DNA of 64,000 nt from Anaeramoeba flamelloides (Eukaryota; Metamonada; Anaeramoebidae). The position numbers were made by a program, and so were the translations under genes. The notes under the pieces are model-generated. The model was not told the DNA's origin, searched no databases, and saw only the letters and a list, made by a program, of their open reading frames with translations. Where the stretch lies: assembly GCA_027625915.1 (NCBI GenBank), contig JANTQA010000032.1, positions 13,036,001 to 13,100,000 of the forward strand, in the 5' to 3' direction. Positions 45,335-57,999 of this stretch are shown piece by piece. Numbering within the stretch: the stretch's first letter is position 1; every line of letters starts with the position of its first letter.

Positions 45335-48300
45335 TTGAACTTCTCTTCTTTCATAAATCCCAATTCTCGATAAACCAAAATCAGTTAATTTTAAATGACC
45401 CTCAGCATCTAATAAAATATTATCTGGTTTGATGTCTCGATGAATTATTCCGTTTGTATGCAAAAATTCAATAGCTAATATAATTTCAGCCAAATATGTT
45501 TTCACAGCACTCACTATGAAATTCTTACTATAAGTTAAAATTGAAAACAAATCACCACCAGGGCAGTATTCCATTACCAAATATAATTTTTTTTCTGATT
45601 GGAATGAATAAAATAGCTTGACAACAAAATCATTACTACTTTTGATCATGATTTTTTTTTCATCATTTACTTTTTGAACGAGATTTTTTAAAGTCATATC
45701 TTGTTTTTCCAAGACTTTAATTGCAAATAAATCATTGGTCTGTTTTTTTCTTGCCAAAAAAACCTGGCCATAACTTCCAGAAGAAATGTGCTTCACCAAT
45801 TCAAAATCTGAAATACTTGGTATATTTTTTGAAGAAAAATCAGAATTTATTATGCTGTGATTAATTTCATCAAAATATTCTTGTGATAAGGTTTTTTTGA
45901 CACGATGTGTTGAGACAGTATATTCCCTTAATTCTCTAACTCGTAAAGTAATGTTATCCATATATTTTTCAACATAATTAATTACTTGAATATTATACGA
46001 ATTAATAAATTTATAAATTACTTTTTTTAATTCATGTAAAGGGGTTTCACATTCTACTATCCCATTAGGGTCATTGATATTTACATTTAAAATGCTATAT
46101 AGATTGGATAGATTAAAAATAAAATATTGAATATGAAAAAAGAAGAAAAAAATGGAGAGGGGGTGTGGATTTAATTAATTAAATAATAAAAGTCAAGATA
46201 AAAATGTATAAAAATATAATTTTAATTAAATTTATATATATTGAAACATTCTTGACTATAGTCATTTATTTATATCAAAATAAAAATTTCAAATAATTTG
46301 ATAAAATATTTTTTTTTTCGAAAAAATTTTTACTTTTTTTTTTATTAAAAGTATCTTTTTCTCGTTTTTATTTTTATTTTAGAGTAGTTATTGGGTTCAA
46401 ATAAGACTTATTTTATCAACAATTAAAAAATTTAAATATGAATTGATTTTATTTCTGGAAAGAATGATACATTATTATATTAATTACTGGTAATATTTGT
46501 TATATTTTTTGAAAATAGTCCAAATGGGAATATGAGCCATTTTATAAAATTTGAAAGGTTGTTCTGATTGTTATTTATTTTTAAATATTTTTTTTTTTTT
46601 TTTTTTTGAACTGTTGGTATGATTATTCAAACTATTTTACAATATTTGATTAGTTGAACTAGGATTCTAAATATTGGTAAAAAAAAATTATGATTTTGAG
46701 GAAGCACATGTCATTTGAAAAATGTCAATTCTTTATTGTCAATATAAGGTGTAGAATAATAAAACAAGTGAAAAATTAGGAAAAATAAGGAAAAATTATT
46801 AATCCTTGTATTTTGTAAAATCGTGAAAATAAATTAGATTGTGATATTAAATACAAAATAAGATATGCTATCAAATCCTAAAAGTACTTGTAAAACTTTA
46901 TAATTGCAAAAATTTGTTGATTAAAAAGTAGTAATCATATAATATCTATGGTCTTTTAGGATACTGTAAACTAGTTTTGATTCAAAAATTTTGTTTTTGA
47001 TCAATCAAAAAAAAAAAAAAGAGTTATAAATCAATAATTTTAATCCGATAACATCAAAAATTTTTTTTTACATTTAGATTTAATGTGACTGAATATTTTG
47101 TAATTCTTTACACACACTCCAAAATAATAAGAATTAATGTTATTAAATCATCTATTCTCAACTTATTATAGCATTAGATATGAATATGATACAAAATACG
47201 AGTAATACTAAATCTCATATATATTAGATATTCGGTAAAAGTCCATTGAATCAAGATATTAAGAATCATAAAAAAGTAAACAAATTTAAAAATATTATGG
47301 ACTATTTTCAAAATAAAATTCCTCTTTTTCAGTTTTTCTAATTTACATTTATAATGAATATTTTTGAAATTCAAAATGTATATTTTTATTACTGATACTG
47401 TTTTAAGACGACCAACCAATCAATTCATAAATTGGTTAGATGAAAAAAATAATTATATATTTTTCAAATATGTAAATTAGAAATGTTAGTTATTCTTTGA
47501 AATTTAGCAGGGAAATAAAAAATAAAAAAAATAAACAAATAATTAACATAATAAAGGTACTTACGATTTTACAGTTGTTTTGACAAAATCTAATAATGAA
47601 TAATCCTTTTCAGATAATTCAAGAGTATTAAATTGATCTATTGATTTTTCATGTTCAATCAACAGATATTTTAAATTTTTATCAATACCCATTAATTTAA
47701 GTTTTGATTTAGCTTGGATCACACAAAATTCCCCATGTTCAATTAGTTTGTCAACACTGATTTTTCTATTGCATACCCTACAAATTTCAAATTTCAAATT
47801 TTGTTTATAGATTTCTAGTTTGTTTTTGAGATTTTTTTCGGTATTCCACCTCTTTTTTTTCAGGTTTCTTTGTTCTTCAATTTTTTCTTTTGCCTTTTCA
47901 AGAATTTTTTGAGATGGTGAAAACTTTTTTTTTGAAAGTTTTGTAAAATTAAAACTTTTTATATCATCATAACAATTTTCTATTTGATAATTCTGATTTT
48001 CTTTGAGACTTCGAAATGAATTTTCATTTGGGTTTATGTTTCTACTTGTGTAGGGAGAGGTGTCCCTACTTGTGCAGGGAGAGGAAGTTAATAGAAATTT
48101 TCTGTTTGTTCTTGATGTTTTGGGGCCAAATTGTGATGCTGATAATGCCGTTTTTGAAAATAAAGTGGGGAATGCAAGAAATAAAAATTCGTATTCTTTC
48201 GGTTGCAAGTCTAACTGTTCGAGTGATCTGGAGATAATTGATAGTAAAAAGATTAAAGAAGATGCAAAATTTTTGTTGGGCCAATCTTTTTCCCATTTAT

Positions 48301-49123
48301 TGAACAACATTCGAGTTTTTTTAATTAACTCGCCACATTTTTGGATTGTTAATTGGTGGTCGGTTATCCTTCGAAATACCTGGATTAATTCAATTAATTG
48401 TTGACAAACAACAATATATCTTTTAATTCCATCTATCGACGATTTATTAAATGGGGCGTTTGATAACTGATTTGTTTGTAGCCTTGTTAAAATATTTTGA
48501 TTATTTTCTGTTGATAGCATTTCCTGTTTCTCGAGTACATTTTGTAATTTTTTCGAATATTTATCTATTTGCTTTTGTAAATTTTCCATTTCTTGAACGG
48601 TGTCAATTCTTTGCTTTTCAAACTTAATCCTCAGATTGGTTCGGAATTTTGCCAAAACTCTAATTGTTTGACCAGAGAGTGAAGGTGTTCTTTGATTGGG
48701 ATATTTAATTTCAGTGTTATTGATTTTTAAGGGTTTCAAATTTTTGATTCTTCGAGTTGGACTCATTACTTTATCTTTAATTGAACTTGGTGATCTTAAA
48801 TTTGATAGTGAGGTTAGAGTCTTATACTTTGCCCTTCTTCTTTTTCTTCTTTTGCTAATACTTGTACTTTTACTTATACTTTTACTTCTACTTTTTTTTT
48901 TACCTTTATTTTTCTTTTTCTTTTTCCTTTTCTTTTTACTTTTGTTTTTATCTTTACTGTGCTTTTTACTTTTTGTTTTCCTTTTACTTTTGGTTTTATC
49001 TTTACTTTTGGTTTTATCTTTACTTTTGGTTTTATCTTTACTTTTGGTTTTATCTTTACTATGGCTTTTATGTTTACTTCTGGTTCTACTCTTACTTTTG
49101 TCTTTAGTTTTGCTTTTTCTGCG

Positions 49124-49157
<34 letters not shown>

Positions 49158-50310
49158 CTTTATTCTTCTCCATCTTTTCATTCTTTTCATACTCATTTTG
49201 ATTATCATTTTTGTTTTCGTTTTCATTTGTTTGTTCGGATAATTGCTTCCTTTCAATTTTCGTTTTTTTAACCTCATTTTTTAAATTATGATCAGTTTTG
49301 TTAGCTTTTTTCTCGTTTTTCGATTTCTTTTCAATTTTCATTTTATTTAACTTTATCACAAATTTTGGTTCTTTTTGTTTGGATCCTTGTTCTTGTTCCT
49401 GTTCTTTTTCTATATTTAGTCTGATTAATTGGTCTTGATTTTGCTCTAATTTTATACTTTTCTCAAGTATTTGTTTCTTTTTCATTCTTCTTTTTCGTTT
49501 TTTATGTTTTTTCTTTTCTTTTTCACGTTTTCGTTTTTTTTTCCTTTCTTTTTTTTTTTTGTGGCGCTTAGCTCGATTAAATAAGGAGTTCTTTTTCTTT
49601 AAATCATAAGAGCCATCTATTTTTTTGAGAAATTCTCTTTGTAATTTTTCCTTGTTTGAGAAATTAGTGATAATTTCATCATCTAAAGATCTATTCCTGT
49701 TCCCCGAAATTTCTTGTGAGATTTCTTTTAAAATGTTTTTGCTGTTAAGCCCCAGTTTGCCGCCTGTTCTCGCATTTATTTGATTGTTCTTTGTTTTTTT
49801 GCCTTTCTTGTCTTTTTCTTTTTTGCTTTCGTTTTCTTCTTCCAATTGCTTGAGATCTGTGGGTTCGTTGACACCTTTAATGATCATTTCTTCTTGTTCG
49901 CTGTTTGAACCTGAATGAGTTCTTGGTGTTGTGCTTGTTGTTATGGGTGAAGAATCAAATCCACTTTGGTTTTCAGATTCTAACAAATTTAAGAGTGAAA
50001 TTGTCGGCCGAAGCTTGTTTGTGATATTTAGGTGATTCGTGTAGTTCCCGGAAACCTTGACAGAAGAATCAAAATAATAGCCTCTTGAATAATTGTCTCT
50101 TGCACTTAACGATTTCGGTAATAATAGTTCTTGGAAGATTCCTTCTAATTTGTGTTTTTGTTCTTTCGAAATAATGGAAGAAGGAAGCGCTTTGTGTAAA
50201 GAAAGTTTCCCAATTTTAGCATACTTTTGATTTCTTGTTTTTACAAATACATCATCTTTTTTGACATTTTTTAATTCTGTAAATGAAACAGAAGAATTCA
50301 AATTTTTCAT
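43907..50310 (-). CDS. Rim15/Greatwall/IRE-like AGC protein kinase with split kinase domain
   Basis: Three reading frames form one gene. Exon 2 (46094-43907) carries the kinase: SDFELVKHISSGSYGQVFLA, Lys82 in FAIK, HRDIKPDN (174-181) and DFG (194-196), numbered from the Met at 45961. A roughly 250-residue Asn/Asp/Lys-rich insert then separates DFG from GTPYYLAPE (449-457). That insert between subdomains VII and VIII is the hallmark of Greatwall and Rim15. The upstream exon (47565 to beyond 48766) encodes a coiled region and the finger ICRVCNRKISVDKLIEHGEFC (C-x2-C-x11-H-x3-C), seen before the kinase in Rim15 and plant IRE kinases. Donor TC|GTAAGT at 47564 and acceptor TATAG at 46095 are phase-compatible (intron 1470 nt). 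The most N-terminal frame (50310-48874) meets the next one through a 10-base poly-A that breaks frame by one. In yeast and animals such kinases phosphorylate ENSA/Igo proteins to inhibit PP2A-B55. Confidence 0.85.
48874..50310 (-). other. Lys-rich N-terminal frame of the Rim15-like kinase gene
   Basis: 478 codons from ATG 50310, low complexity and extremely Lys/Glu-rich. No known domain was recognised. Its frame stops 108 nt before the Met at 48766 of the next frame. That next frame is itself open upstream through a Ser/Lys/Arg stretch (SKSISKSTSISKRRKRRRAK), up to the poly-A tract at about 48891-48901. One base more in the tract would join them. I therefore take it as the same gene, but a separate short gene for a basic protein cannot be excluded. 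Confidence 0.6.
48981..49060. repeat. 18-bp tandem repeat encoding KIKPKV units
   Basis: About four and a half copies of TTTACTTTTGGTTTTATC (plus strand), coding on the minus strand for repeated Lys-Ile-Lys-Pro-Lys-Val in the N-terminal part of the kinase gene. Confidence 0.92.
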
Positions 50311-52580
50311 AAATAGGAATTACAAAAAATAATTTTTAATTATTTCCTTTTTGATTTTTCCTTTTGAAAATTTTAAAACATCTTATTTTTTGATCTTATG
50401 AAGTGGAAACTTGAGATTCTCAAAATAATTTGACATTATTAATTTTTTTTTCATTTCTACTAAATTTCACTTTAATTCTTTGATCCATTTATTTTGATTC
50501 GATAAAGTAGTATTGTTTCTTCTGAAAATTTATATCTATGTTTTGAGAAAAGGATAAAATTATTATGATCATTTGATATTTGGAAAATTTGAAATAACAT
50601 CTGAAGGAGAAGTTTGTGAGGGGCGATTTATTTCGTATATGATATTCCAAATATTTAAATTTATTTTTCCTTCACAAATATTTTTAACATTCAACCTATT
50701 CCATAAAACTGAAAAATCAATAGATAAAAAATGGGATTTTAAGCCAATTCTAAAAATTTCTTAATGATCAATATTGAAAAAATAATAGAATGATCAAATT
50801 TAAAAAAAAGAGAAATGAAAAAATGAATCAACCTATTTTTTTTGGTTTCCAAATTTCATTCCTGGTCTGAGTTTGTTTTTAACAAAATAATATATTTTTT
50901 TAATTCAAAAAAAAAAAAATTTAAATTCGACTATTTTTTCACTTTAAACTGGAAAAACATTTTGAAGAATTCAGCCAAATATTTCTTCTTTTCTTCGATT
51001 TTCAACTTAAAATTCTTTGATTTCTTATTTTGATTTGTTAAAAAAAAAGTTAACCATATTTATTTACCTGTTTTATTAATTAAGCATCAAAAATATCAAA
51101 GTAATTTCAAAAGAATCCCAATTTTTCCTGTTTGTCTAAAATAAGCCAAACTTTAAATAATTATTTTCTCTTAACAACAAAAATTTTTCGAAATCAGTTA
51201 TTAGCATTATTATTTGGAAAAATTAAAGATCTTCACGAAATGTCTTGAAATGAATTTTTACTCGCTGGACTAAATCTTTATGAAAAAACTTGGAGAGTTA
51301 ATGAGTATTCTTCTTGAGACCATTTCTTAGAGTAGTTACTAAAATTTTTTACAATTTCTTTTGGTTGCCAAATAAATTGAACAGAATTTACATTCGGCTT
51401 TATGAAAAAAGATTGATAAATCTTTGAACTTTTAAATTTTTTAATTAAGAAAAGCAGCTTAATTTATTAATTTCTCTTTTTTAGAATTGGGAACTTTGAT
51501 GATTTCTTTGAATTCTTGTAAGATGTGTATTTTTTTAGAAAGCGGAATGAAAATTTTGATCTTTATATTTTTCATTACCAGTATTAACCTAAATAATTCA
51601 ATTTTGAAAATTGGACAGCTTGAGGTGTCCTTCAAAACCATTAAGTCAAATCTTTTTAAAATTCAACAATTTTTTCAACATTTTTAATTTGTATGGACTA
51701 AATTTCTTGAAAAAATATTACAGAAGAATAAACATAGAACTTAACACACTTGTTATAACTAAAAATTTGGCAAAATAAAATTACTGTAAATGATAAAGGG
51801 TAAATTAAATATGCCCAAAATTAAACACTTTTTTATCAAGAAATATTAAAATATATATCAGTATCCTTAATACCCCAAATTTGTGATCTCTTTGAATTCT
51901 ATGATTCTATTGATTAAAGGAACTTTTTAAGAGATAAAAAAGTCAATAAAAAAAGAACTTTGTTGTAAATTTTTTAAGAAATTTGATCAGTAATAATTTA
52001 ATCTTCAAGTGTATATTACAAATGTAAATACTTTAAATCCCTTTGGTTTCTATAGAATTAATTTTTATAATTCAAAAACAAATTTTAATCCAAAATAGGA
52101 ACGTAAACTATATTTTCAAAAAGGGCAACTTGTTTATAAAAACTTAAAATACTAAAACATCTCTTTTTGAAAATTTGTTGTTTGGATTAAAAAGAAAAAA
52201 TGAGAAATTTAACTTTTTAGATAAAAAAATGAATTAAAAAAATTCGCAATAAAAGGGTAAAAAGTTATTTCTAACAATCGTATTCTCTCTTTATAATTAC
52301 TTGAGCTCAACTTTAGAGTAACCTGTAATAACATTTTTTTAATAAAAATAGTTTTTTGAAAAAAAAACAATTTTACTTAAATTTGGTCTTAAAATTGTTG
52401 AAATTCAATGAAGTAACCATTTTATATTCAGAGAGTTAATTCCCTTCTTGTTAACTTCTAAATCTCGTTGTTTTTTCGAATTTTGTTTTTTTTTATGCAT
52501 TAAAGAAAGTAAAAGCGGACATGTTTAATCTAAATTTCCGGATAAAATTTTGATTCAACGAATATAATTAATTAAATATA

Positions 52581-52785
52581 TAACTAGTCAGTTCCACTTT
52601 TTAGACATAAACTTTTAAGGAAATTTAAGGAAAAAAATAAATCTTGAATTAAGGAATTAAATTGGAATTCGACTAAAATAATTTATAAAAAAAGAATAAT
52701 CAAAAAATGCGACATAATTTGAGATTTTTTTTTTGTGCCTTGAATTTGACTGATACTTTATGTCTTAAAAGTAGAACTGACTGTA
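52581..52785 (+). mobile_element. Family E mariner-like hairpin MITE, copy 2
   Basis: About 205 bp. The left end is CTAGTCAGTTCCACTTTTTA, and the right end reverse-complemented is TACAGTCAGTTCTACTTTTA, with GGAAATTTAAGGAAAAAAA inside as in 41701-41899. It is more diverged than copy 1. Confidence 0.7.
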
Positions 52786-52822
52786 TATCCGTTAGTATAC
52801 AAGAATAACTCAAAATTGAATC

Positions 52823-53365
52823 TGATTAATAATTCACTTTTAATTCATTTTAAACTCATAAAATCCTGATATAACATATAAATTAAAAAAAAATAAAGCC
52901 AAAAACAAAAAAAAAAGTGAGAAACATATTCTTTGAAATGAGTATGACAGATTTTTTATTACTCAAGCTTTCAATGAAAAAATGCTCTTACAAAAATTTT
53001 TTTCGCAAATAATTAAATTCATTTTAAAAGACATTTCATAGATTCAATTTACTAAATGATTATGTGTCTTTTCCAAGATCTCTTTTTTTTTTCACATGAT
53101 CTTTAGCAAAAAACAAAAAAAGAAAAAAAAAATATAAAAAAGTAAAACAAAAAATTTTATGTAATTAGAATAAGAAAACAAAAATAAAAACAAAAGAAAA
53201 AATGATTTAGATCCAAAAAATTAAAAATAAAAAAATTAGGAATTATACAACCGATCCAAAAATTGAAAGATATTTTTTTGATAAGAATACTGTAATGAAA
53301 CCTCAGAACCGCTTCCATTAATATATTAAAGTGAATCTAAATTTTTGAAAAAGAGTTTATTTGAA
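52823..53365 (+). repeat. Dispersed repeat family F, copy 2
   Basis: Same-orientation partner of 19500-19965. It keeps CATAAAATCCTGATATAA, AGATTTTTTATTACT, TTCACATGATCTTTAGC and CTTCCATTAATATATTAAAG. Confidence 0.65.
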
Positions 53366-53604
53366 TAAAACATTTACAAAATGTCATTTTGGAATTAAGA
53401 AATACAAAATTGTTATTTCAAGTTACAAAATATTTTACTGTTTATTTGTTGAAAAAAAATTAAAAAGATCTCTACAAAATCGATATTAAATGATATTTTT
53501 GAATATTTAAAAAAAAAATGGTTTGTTTATTTTTTTATAACAGAACCAACAGCCTTAATTTGAAAAAAAAAAAAAAAAAAATGTAAGAATCATAAGAATT
53601 AATA

Positions 53605-55854
53605 TTAGTTTTTTTTGGTATATTTTGTAGAATTGTATAAAAATGAAGCTATTTTATCTTTTCTTCTACTCCTTGTATTAGTGTTTAGATTTTTTTCATT
53701 TTTTTCAATATTTGACTTTTCTTGGTTTATAACTATTTCCCATTTGGAACTTTGTGTATCAAAATCTTTGACATTTTGTTGAAGTGTATTTTCTTTAGTT
53801 GTGGGTAATTTTTGGATTCCATTATAAAATTGCTGTTGTTCCTTTAACAGTCTGAAAGACTGTTCGATGTTGCCTCTTAGGGCAAAGTTACCGGCCTTTT
53901 GCATGAAATTTTGATTCATCAATTCATAATCCAACCCTTCAAGGGCATCTTTTACATTTTCTGCAACCTCCAAGTGTTCTGAAATTGTCCGTAGCCATGT
54001 GGACCCATCTAATTTATGATAGTTTAAACGGATTTGATATGGGATTTTGCCATGAGCCAAATTGATAATTTTTTGATTAATGTTTTCCTTGACGCCATAA
54101 TTGAAGGTTAATTCCAAATCTCTCGTTACATTTCCAACTTCTTTTTCCAATCTGGATCCAACTTTCCGATCGTCGTCGTCATAGGCATATAGACTTTTGT
54201 GAAAGAGCAATTCTACTTTGACGTTTGTAGCAACAACAGGGTTGGACATGATGTTTGTAAATCTCGTTGACAGCTCAGTTGGCTTGACAATATCAATTGT
54301 GCCTCCGGTTAAATTGGACAATTTCCCGATCTGCTCAATATTGCAATCAGTATTTTCCAGTGTAATCAGATCAATAATAACGTTGCTATTTTTCCCGTAT
54401 TGCGAAATTGAGTCATATTGCTTGGACACAATCTTTTGATCGACTTCTTGGCTCTTGGTGTCCTCTAATTTCCCATATCCGATATTCGATAGCCCATCAG
54501 TGCATAGGACCACTTTTGATCCAGGAACTTGACTGGCAATTGCGATTGAAACAAGAACACCGGGCCCCAATGCTGTGCACCCATTTTCTTTTAACGAATA
54601 TAACTTTTCAATTAATGACGCGCTTGATTTCTTGATCGTCTGTGTGAGGTTATAATTGGTGCCAATTTCTTTAATTTTTTCAATGTCTTCTAATTGTTTC
54701 TTGCCAATAACAATTCCTTGATCAACCGAGTTTGGTTGGATCGTAACTTCACTATTAAAGGTGACAAGCACAACTTTGGAGTTGGGAGACGTTCTTGATA
54801 GTTCTTCCAATTGGTTCCCGACAGCTATTTGTAAGCACTGAAGACGGGTCACATATTCTTGTACATTTGATTGTTCCTGCATTTGACTTTGCCTGGTGTA
54901 TCTTTGATTCCTATAGCCAGATCGTGATCTGCTCTTTCCAGAATAATTATAATAGTTATGATTTGTTTGTTTCTGTTTGCCAAATTTGCTAAGGTCTAAC
55001 TCCCCATCTTTCACTTTTGTAGAAATAGACATGGAACCACTGATGTCAATGCAAAAAACTGTAATTGTTTCTTCTTCTTGGTTGCTATTTGTCGTTTTTG
55101 CTTCTTCAATTAAATAGTCAACAATCATTTCCTGGTTTTGATCAAAGTCTTTGGAAAAATTTTTTAATACATTTGAATGGTGGCAGTATTCACAAACCCA
55201 ATAATGATCGCTCTTGAAAGGAAGGAAAAGAATTAAAAATTTAATTGATTTTTAAACATTTGATAAGATTCAATTGAAGATTAAGAATAGGGTTTTGATA
55301 AAGAAGATCAAAATAGGAAAAAAAAATAATTGGAAGGAATTTGATTTACTTGTTTGAGATCGTTTTTTTTCAAAAAGACTATCTCTTGATCGACTTCTTC
55401 TTCTTTTTTCTTTTCGTTTTTGTTTTCGTTTTTGTTTTCTTTTTCTTGTTCTTTTTCTTCTTTTTCTTCTTTTTCTTCTTCTTCATCGTCTTCGTCGTCT
55501 TCGTCTTCAAGGTCTGAGTCTTGGCTTTCTATTTTCTTGTTTTTGTGTTTCAGTTTATTTATTTCTTGATCTTCTTCTTCAATTTTTTTTAAATATTGAT
55601 CATAATCAAAAATTTTGCTTTTATAATTTAAATAGCCCTCGCAATTGGAACACGAGACTAATTTTTCTTTGCTTTGAACCTCATTTACGTGATCACCCAA
55701 ATAGCCAAGTAAAACACTAATTACATTTGTTTTCCGAAATAAATTTTGTTCACTCAATTCTTTGTTGTTTCCATCTTGATCCTTTTTTTTTTCTTCGATC
55801 CTTCCTTGAAAATTATTTTCAAGATTTCTTTGCTTGCCAAAATTGAAGTAAACT
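53605..55854 (-). CDS. Sec23-like zinc ribbon plus von Willebrand A domain protein
   Basis: Two exons are certain: about 55854-55350 and 55212-53605, joined over a 137-nt intron (GTAAAT...CAAG, phase 0). The first carries LVSCSNCEGYLNYKS and a Glu/Asp/Lys-rich insert. The second opens SDHYWVCEYCHHSN. Together they give C-x2-C...C-x2-C, a zinc ribbon of the Sec23/Sec24 kind. Then follows VDYLIEEA and a vWA domain with the metal site: DISGS, the Thr in GCTALGPG, and the Asp in VVLCTDGLSNIG. The C-terminus is coiled and charged. The 5' exon is missing: no Met precedes the ribbon in frame, and an acceptor-like CAAAAG lies at 55860-55855. Amoebozoan circularly permuted Ras proteins have, as I recall, a similar ribbon-vWA part behind a permuted GTPase, so a GTPase may lie upstream. 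That is unproven. Confidence 0.82.
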
Positions 55855-56963
55855 CTTTTGTTAACTATTATTATGAAAAGATTTTTCAAAAAGAAAAGAA
55901 CAAAAATGAATATTGTTAATTAGAAATGAAAAGTTAATTCGAAACTTTTACCCCTTTTTGACATTCTTTTACAATTCTTAAAAACCTAGTATGGAAAAAA
56001 ATGTTTTTTTGGAATGTAATTATTCTTTTTAACAAGATTATCTTGTTTGGTTAGACTTTTCTTACCAATATTTAAAACAAAGATTAAATATTTTCTGGAA
56101 CAAGTTTGATTATTGAAAGACAATTCTTGAAAAAGTGGGTTGTTAGAAGATCAGATTTGATAGCAAACACTAGTGTTTATTCAAAGGGAAAAAATTAATT
56201 TTTATAGCTCTTTCTGTATTTAAACCTAAATCTTTAGAATGTAGAGATGAAAATTCTTATTTGTCAGTCTAAAGAACTCAAACCAATCTGTTTTGACAAC
56301 AAACACAACATAGTGTTTCGGTTTGCTTAAAGGAATTTTATTGGAAAAAACAAGAAAAATGTCTGATAACATTGGCAAATCCATAGGTTAGAGGAGTTAG
56401 TTTTGTTTTTTTTATTGAAAATTAAATTTTTTTTTTCCATTAAGAACAGAATCCTTAAACATTTTTTAAGTCACCAGGAAGTTTAATGAATTTTTTAACA
56501 GATTTTTAAAGAGACTTCATCAAGAAAAATGATTGTTCAAAAGTGGACTTATTTTGATTGAAAAAATTGAAAGAAAACAGAGCAATATAAATGTTGTAAA
56601 ATTCAGAGTTAAGAGATTAGACCTTCAATATAGAACATGAAAAATCATTTGAATATGTTATTGGCTGGTACTCTCATCACACAAATTTTGTTGATGAGAA
56701 TTGTCTCAACAATTTTGATTGAAAAATGAAAAGTAAATTTTTTCATGAACAAATTATTAACAAAGACGTTTGCAATTGAAATTTTAAGTATCAGTGTATT
56801 TTGAAGAGGTTTTGTTGGTTTGTAAATCTCACAAATTTTTATAAAGTGAGATCTGAGAAGGAAAAAATGTCAAATTTTTCCTAAAAAAGGTTTGAATTTT
56901 TTAGACTCGTATCTCAAAATAACAAAGAAGGTTGCGAAAAATCGACTTTTGGAAAAAATAACC

Positions 56964-57065
56964 TTCTATGTCATTTTTTAAAACCCTTACACATTGTTGA
57001 CCATTTCAATAGTTTATTTTTCTGATTCTGAGATAAGCTGAGAAGGTTTTAAAAAATGACATAGA
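56964..57065. repeat. Inverted repeat with 23-nt arms
   Basis: TTCTATGTCATTTTTTAAAA at 56964-56983 faces TTTTAAAAAATGACATAGA at 57047-57065. The arms extend a few more bases with one gap (CCC against GG), and the loop is about 60 nt. The right arm lies in the ill-defined coding-like stretch upstream of the vWA gene. It could be a stem-loop or the remnant of a small element. Confidence 0.7.
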
Positions 57066-57999
57066 GCGTCAATAAGGAGAAAAGTGAAAAATTTTTGATG
57101 AAAAAGTCTTTGTTGTTTTACAAGAAAGACGTTTTTTGAATAGTGTGTACGATAAAGTGTTTGGAGTTGGATTAAATCCACTGAAATCCTCATTTCCCAA
57201 AATTGAATGATCATTTTTTCTCAACTGACGCAATATTTTTTTTTGAAATAAAAAAAACTGACTAATTTTTGCAATTTTATTTCCCAAAAGATCCTAACAT
57301 TAAAAATTCTTCAAAACCTTTCCCACACAACCTCAACCCAATTTCTCTTGATACAACCAATTGGTTTTGAGAGAAACGATCCAAACAAAAAAAATTTTAT
57401 CAAAAAACATTAAAAAAATGTGAAGTACGTTTGGCATGGATCGTGTTGTTCCACAAACAACCAAAAGAGACACTCCCCTCTTAGTAATGGCTGTGAGATT
57501 TAATTCAAGGAAAAACAAAAAGAACGAAAGCCAAATAAACAAAAAGTAAAATAATACATAATCACACCGCTTTGTTAATTAATACAGCTTGTTCCAGCAC
57601 TACCGTGAAAATTTATAAGACCTTGAAATTGATTTTCTATTCTGAAATTTTATTTTGTACAACAACCCGTAAAAGGGTTATTAAAGCTCATCATAAACTA
57701 TAAAATTTAAAATAGAAGATTAAAAACAAGTTATCCATTTTTTGCTTTGGGAAATTGATAAACAAATTCTAAAAAATACTATACATTAACGTGGATCTTC
57801 AATTTCTAAAATTGTTAAAATCTCAGCTTTTTACAATTGAAAAACAAAGATCGAAAAATACTTTCAAGAAACCATGGTTTCTGTGATTTCAATTCTTGAG
57901 AGAAAATTTAATTTTTGTATTGGTTTTTACAAAAAAAATAACTCTTGGAAGTAAGAGAAGTTGAAATTTTGATCTTAAGATCGAAATTGAATTTTCTAT

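Larger units (their letters stand above)
50311..53604. other. Spacer between kinase and vWA genes
   Basis: No gene is supported. Contains family E copy 2 (52581-52785) and, directly after it, family F copy 2 (52823-53365). Open frames at 50573-51033 and 51459-51687 are Phe/Ile/Lys-rich and unconvincing. The first 2.2 kb show nothing else. Confidence 0.6.

Noticed and set aside
48696-49271. 191-codon Leu/Phe-rich plus-strand frame resembling a membrane protein
   Set aside because: It is the antisense of the Lys-rich part of the kinase gene; Lys codons read backwards give Phe and Leu.
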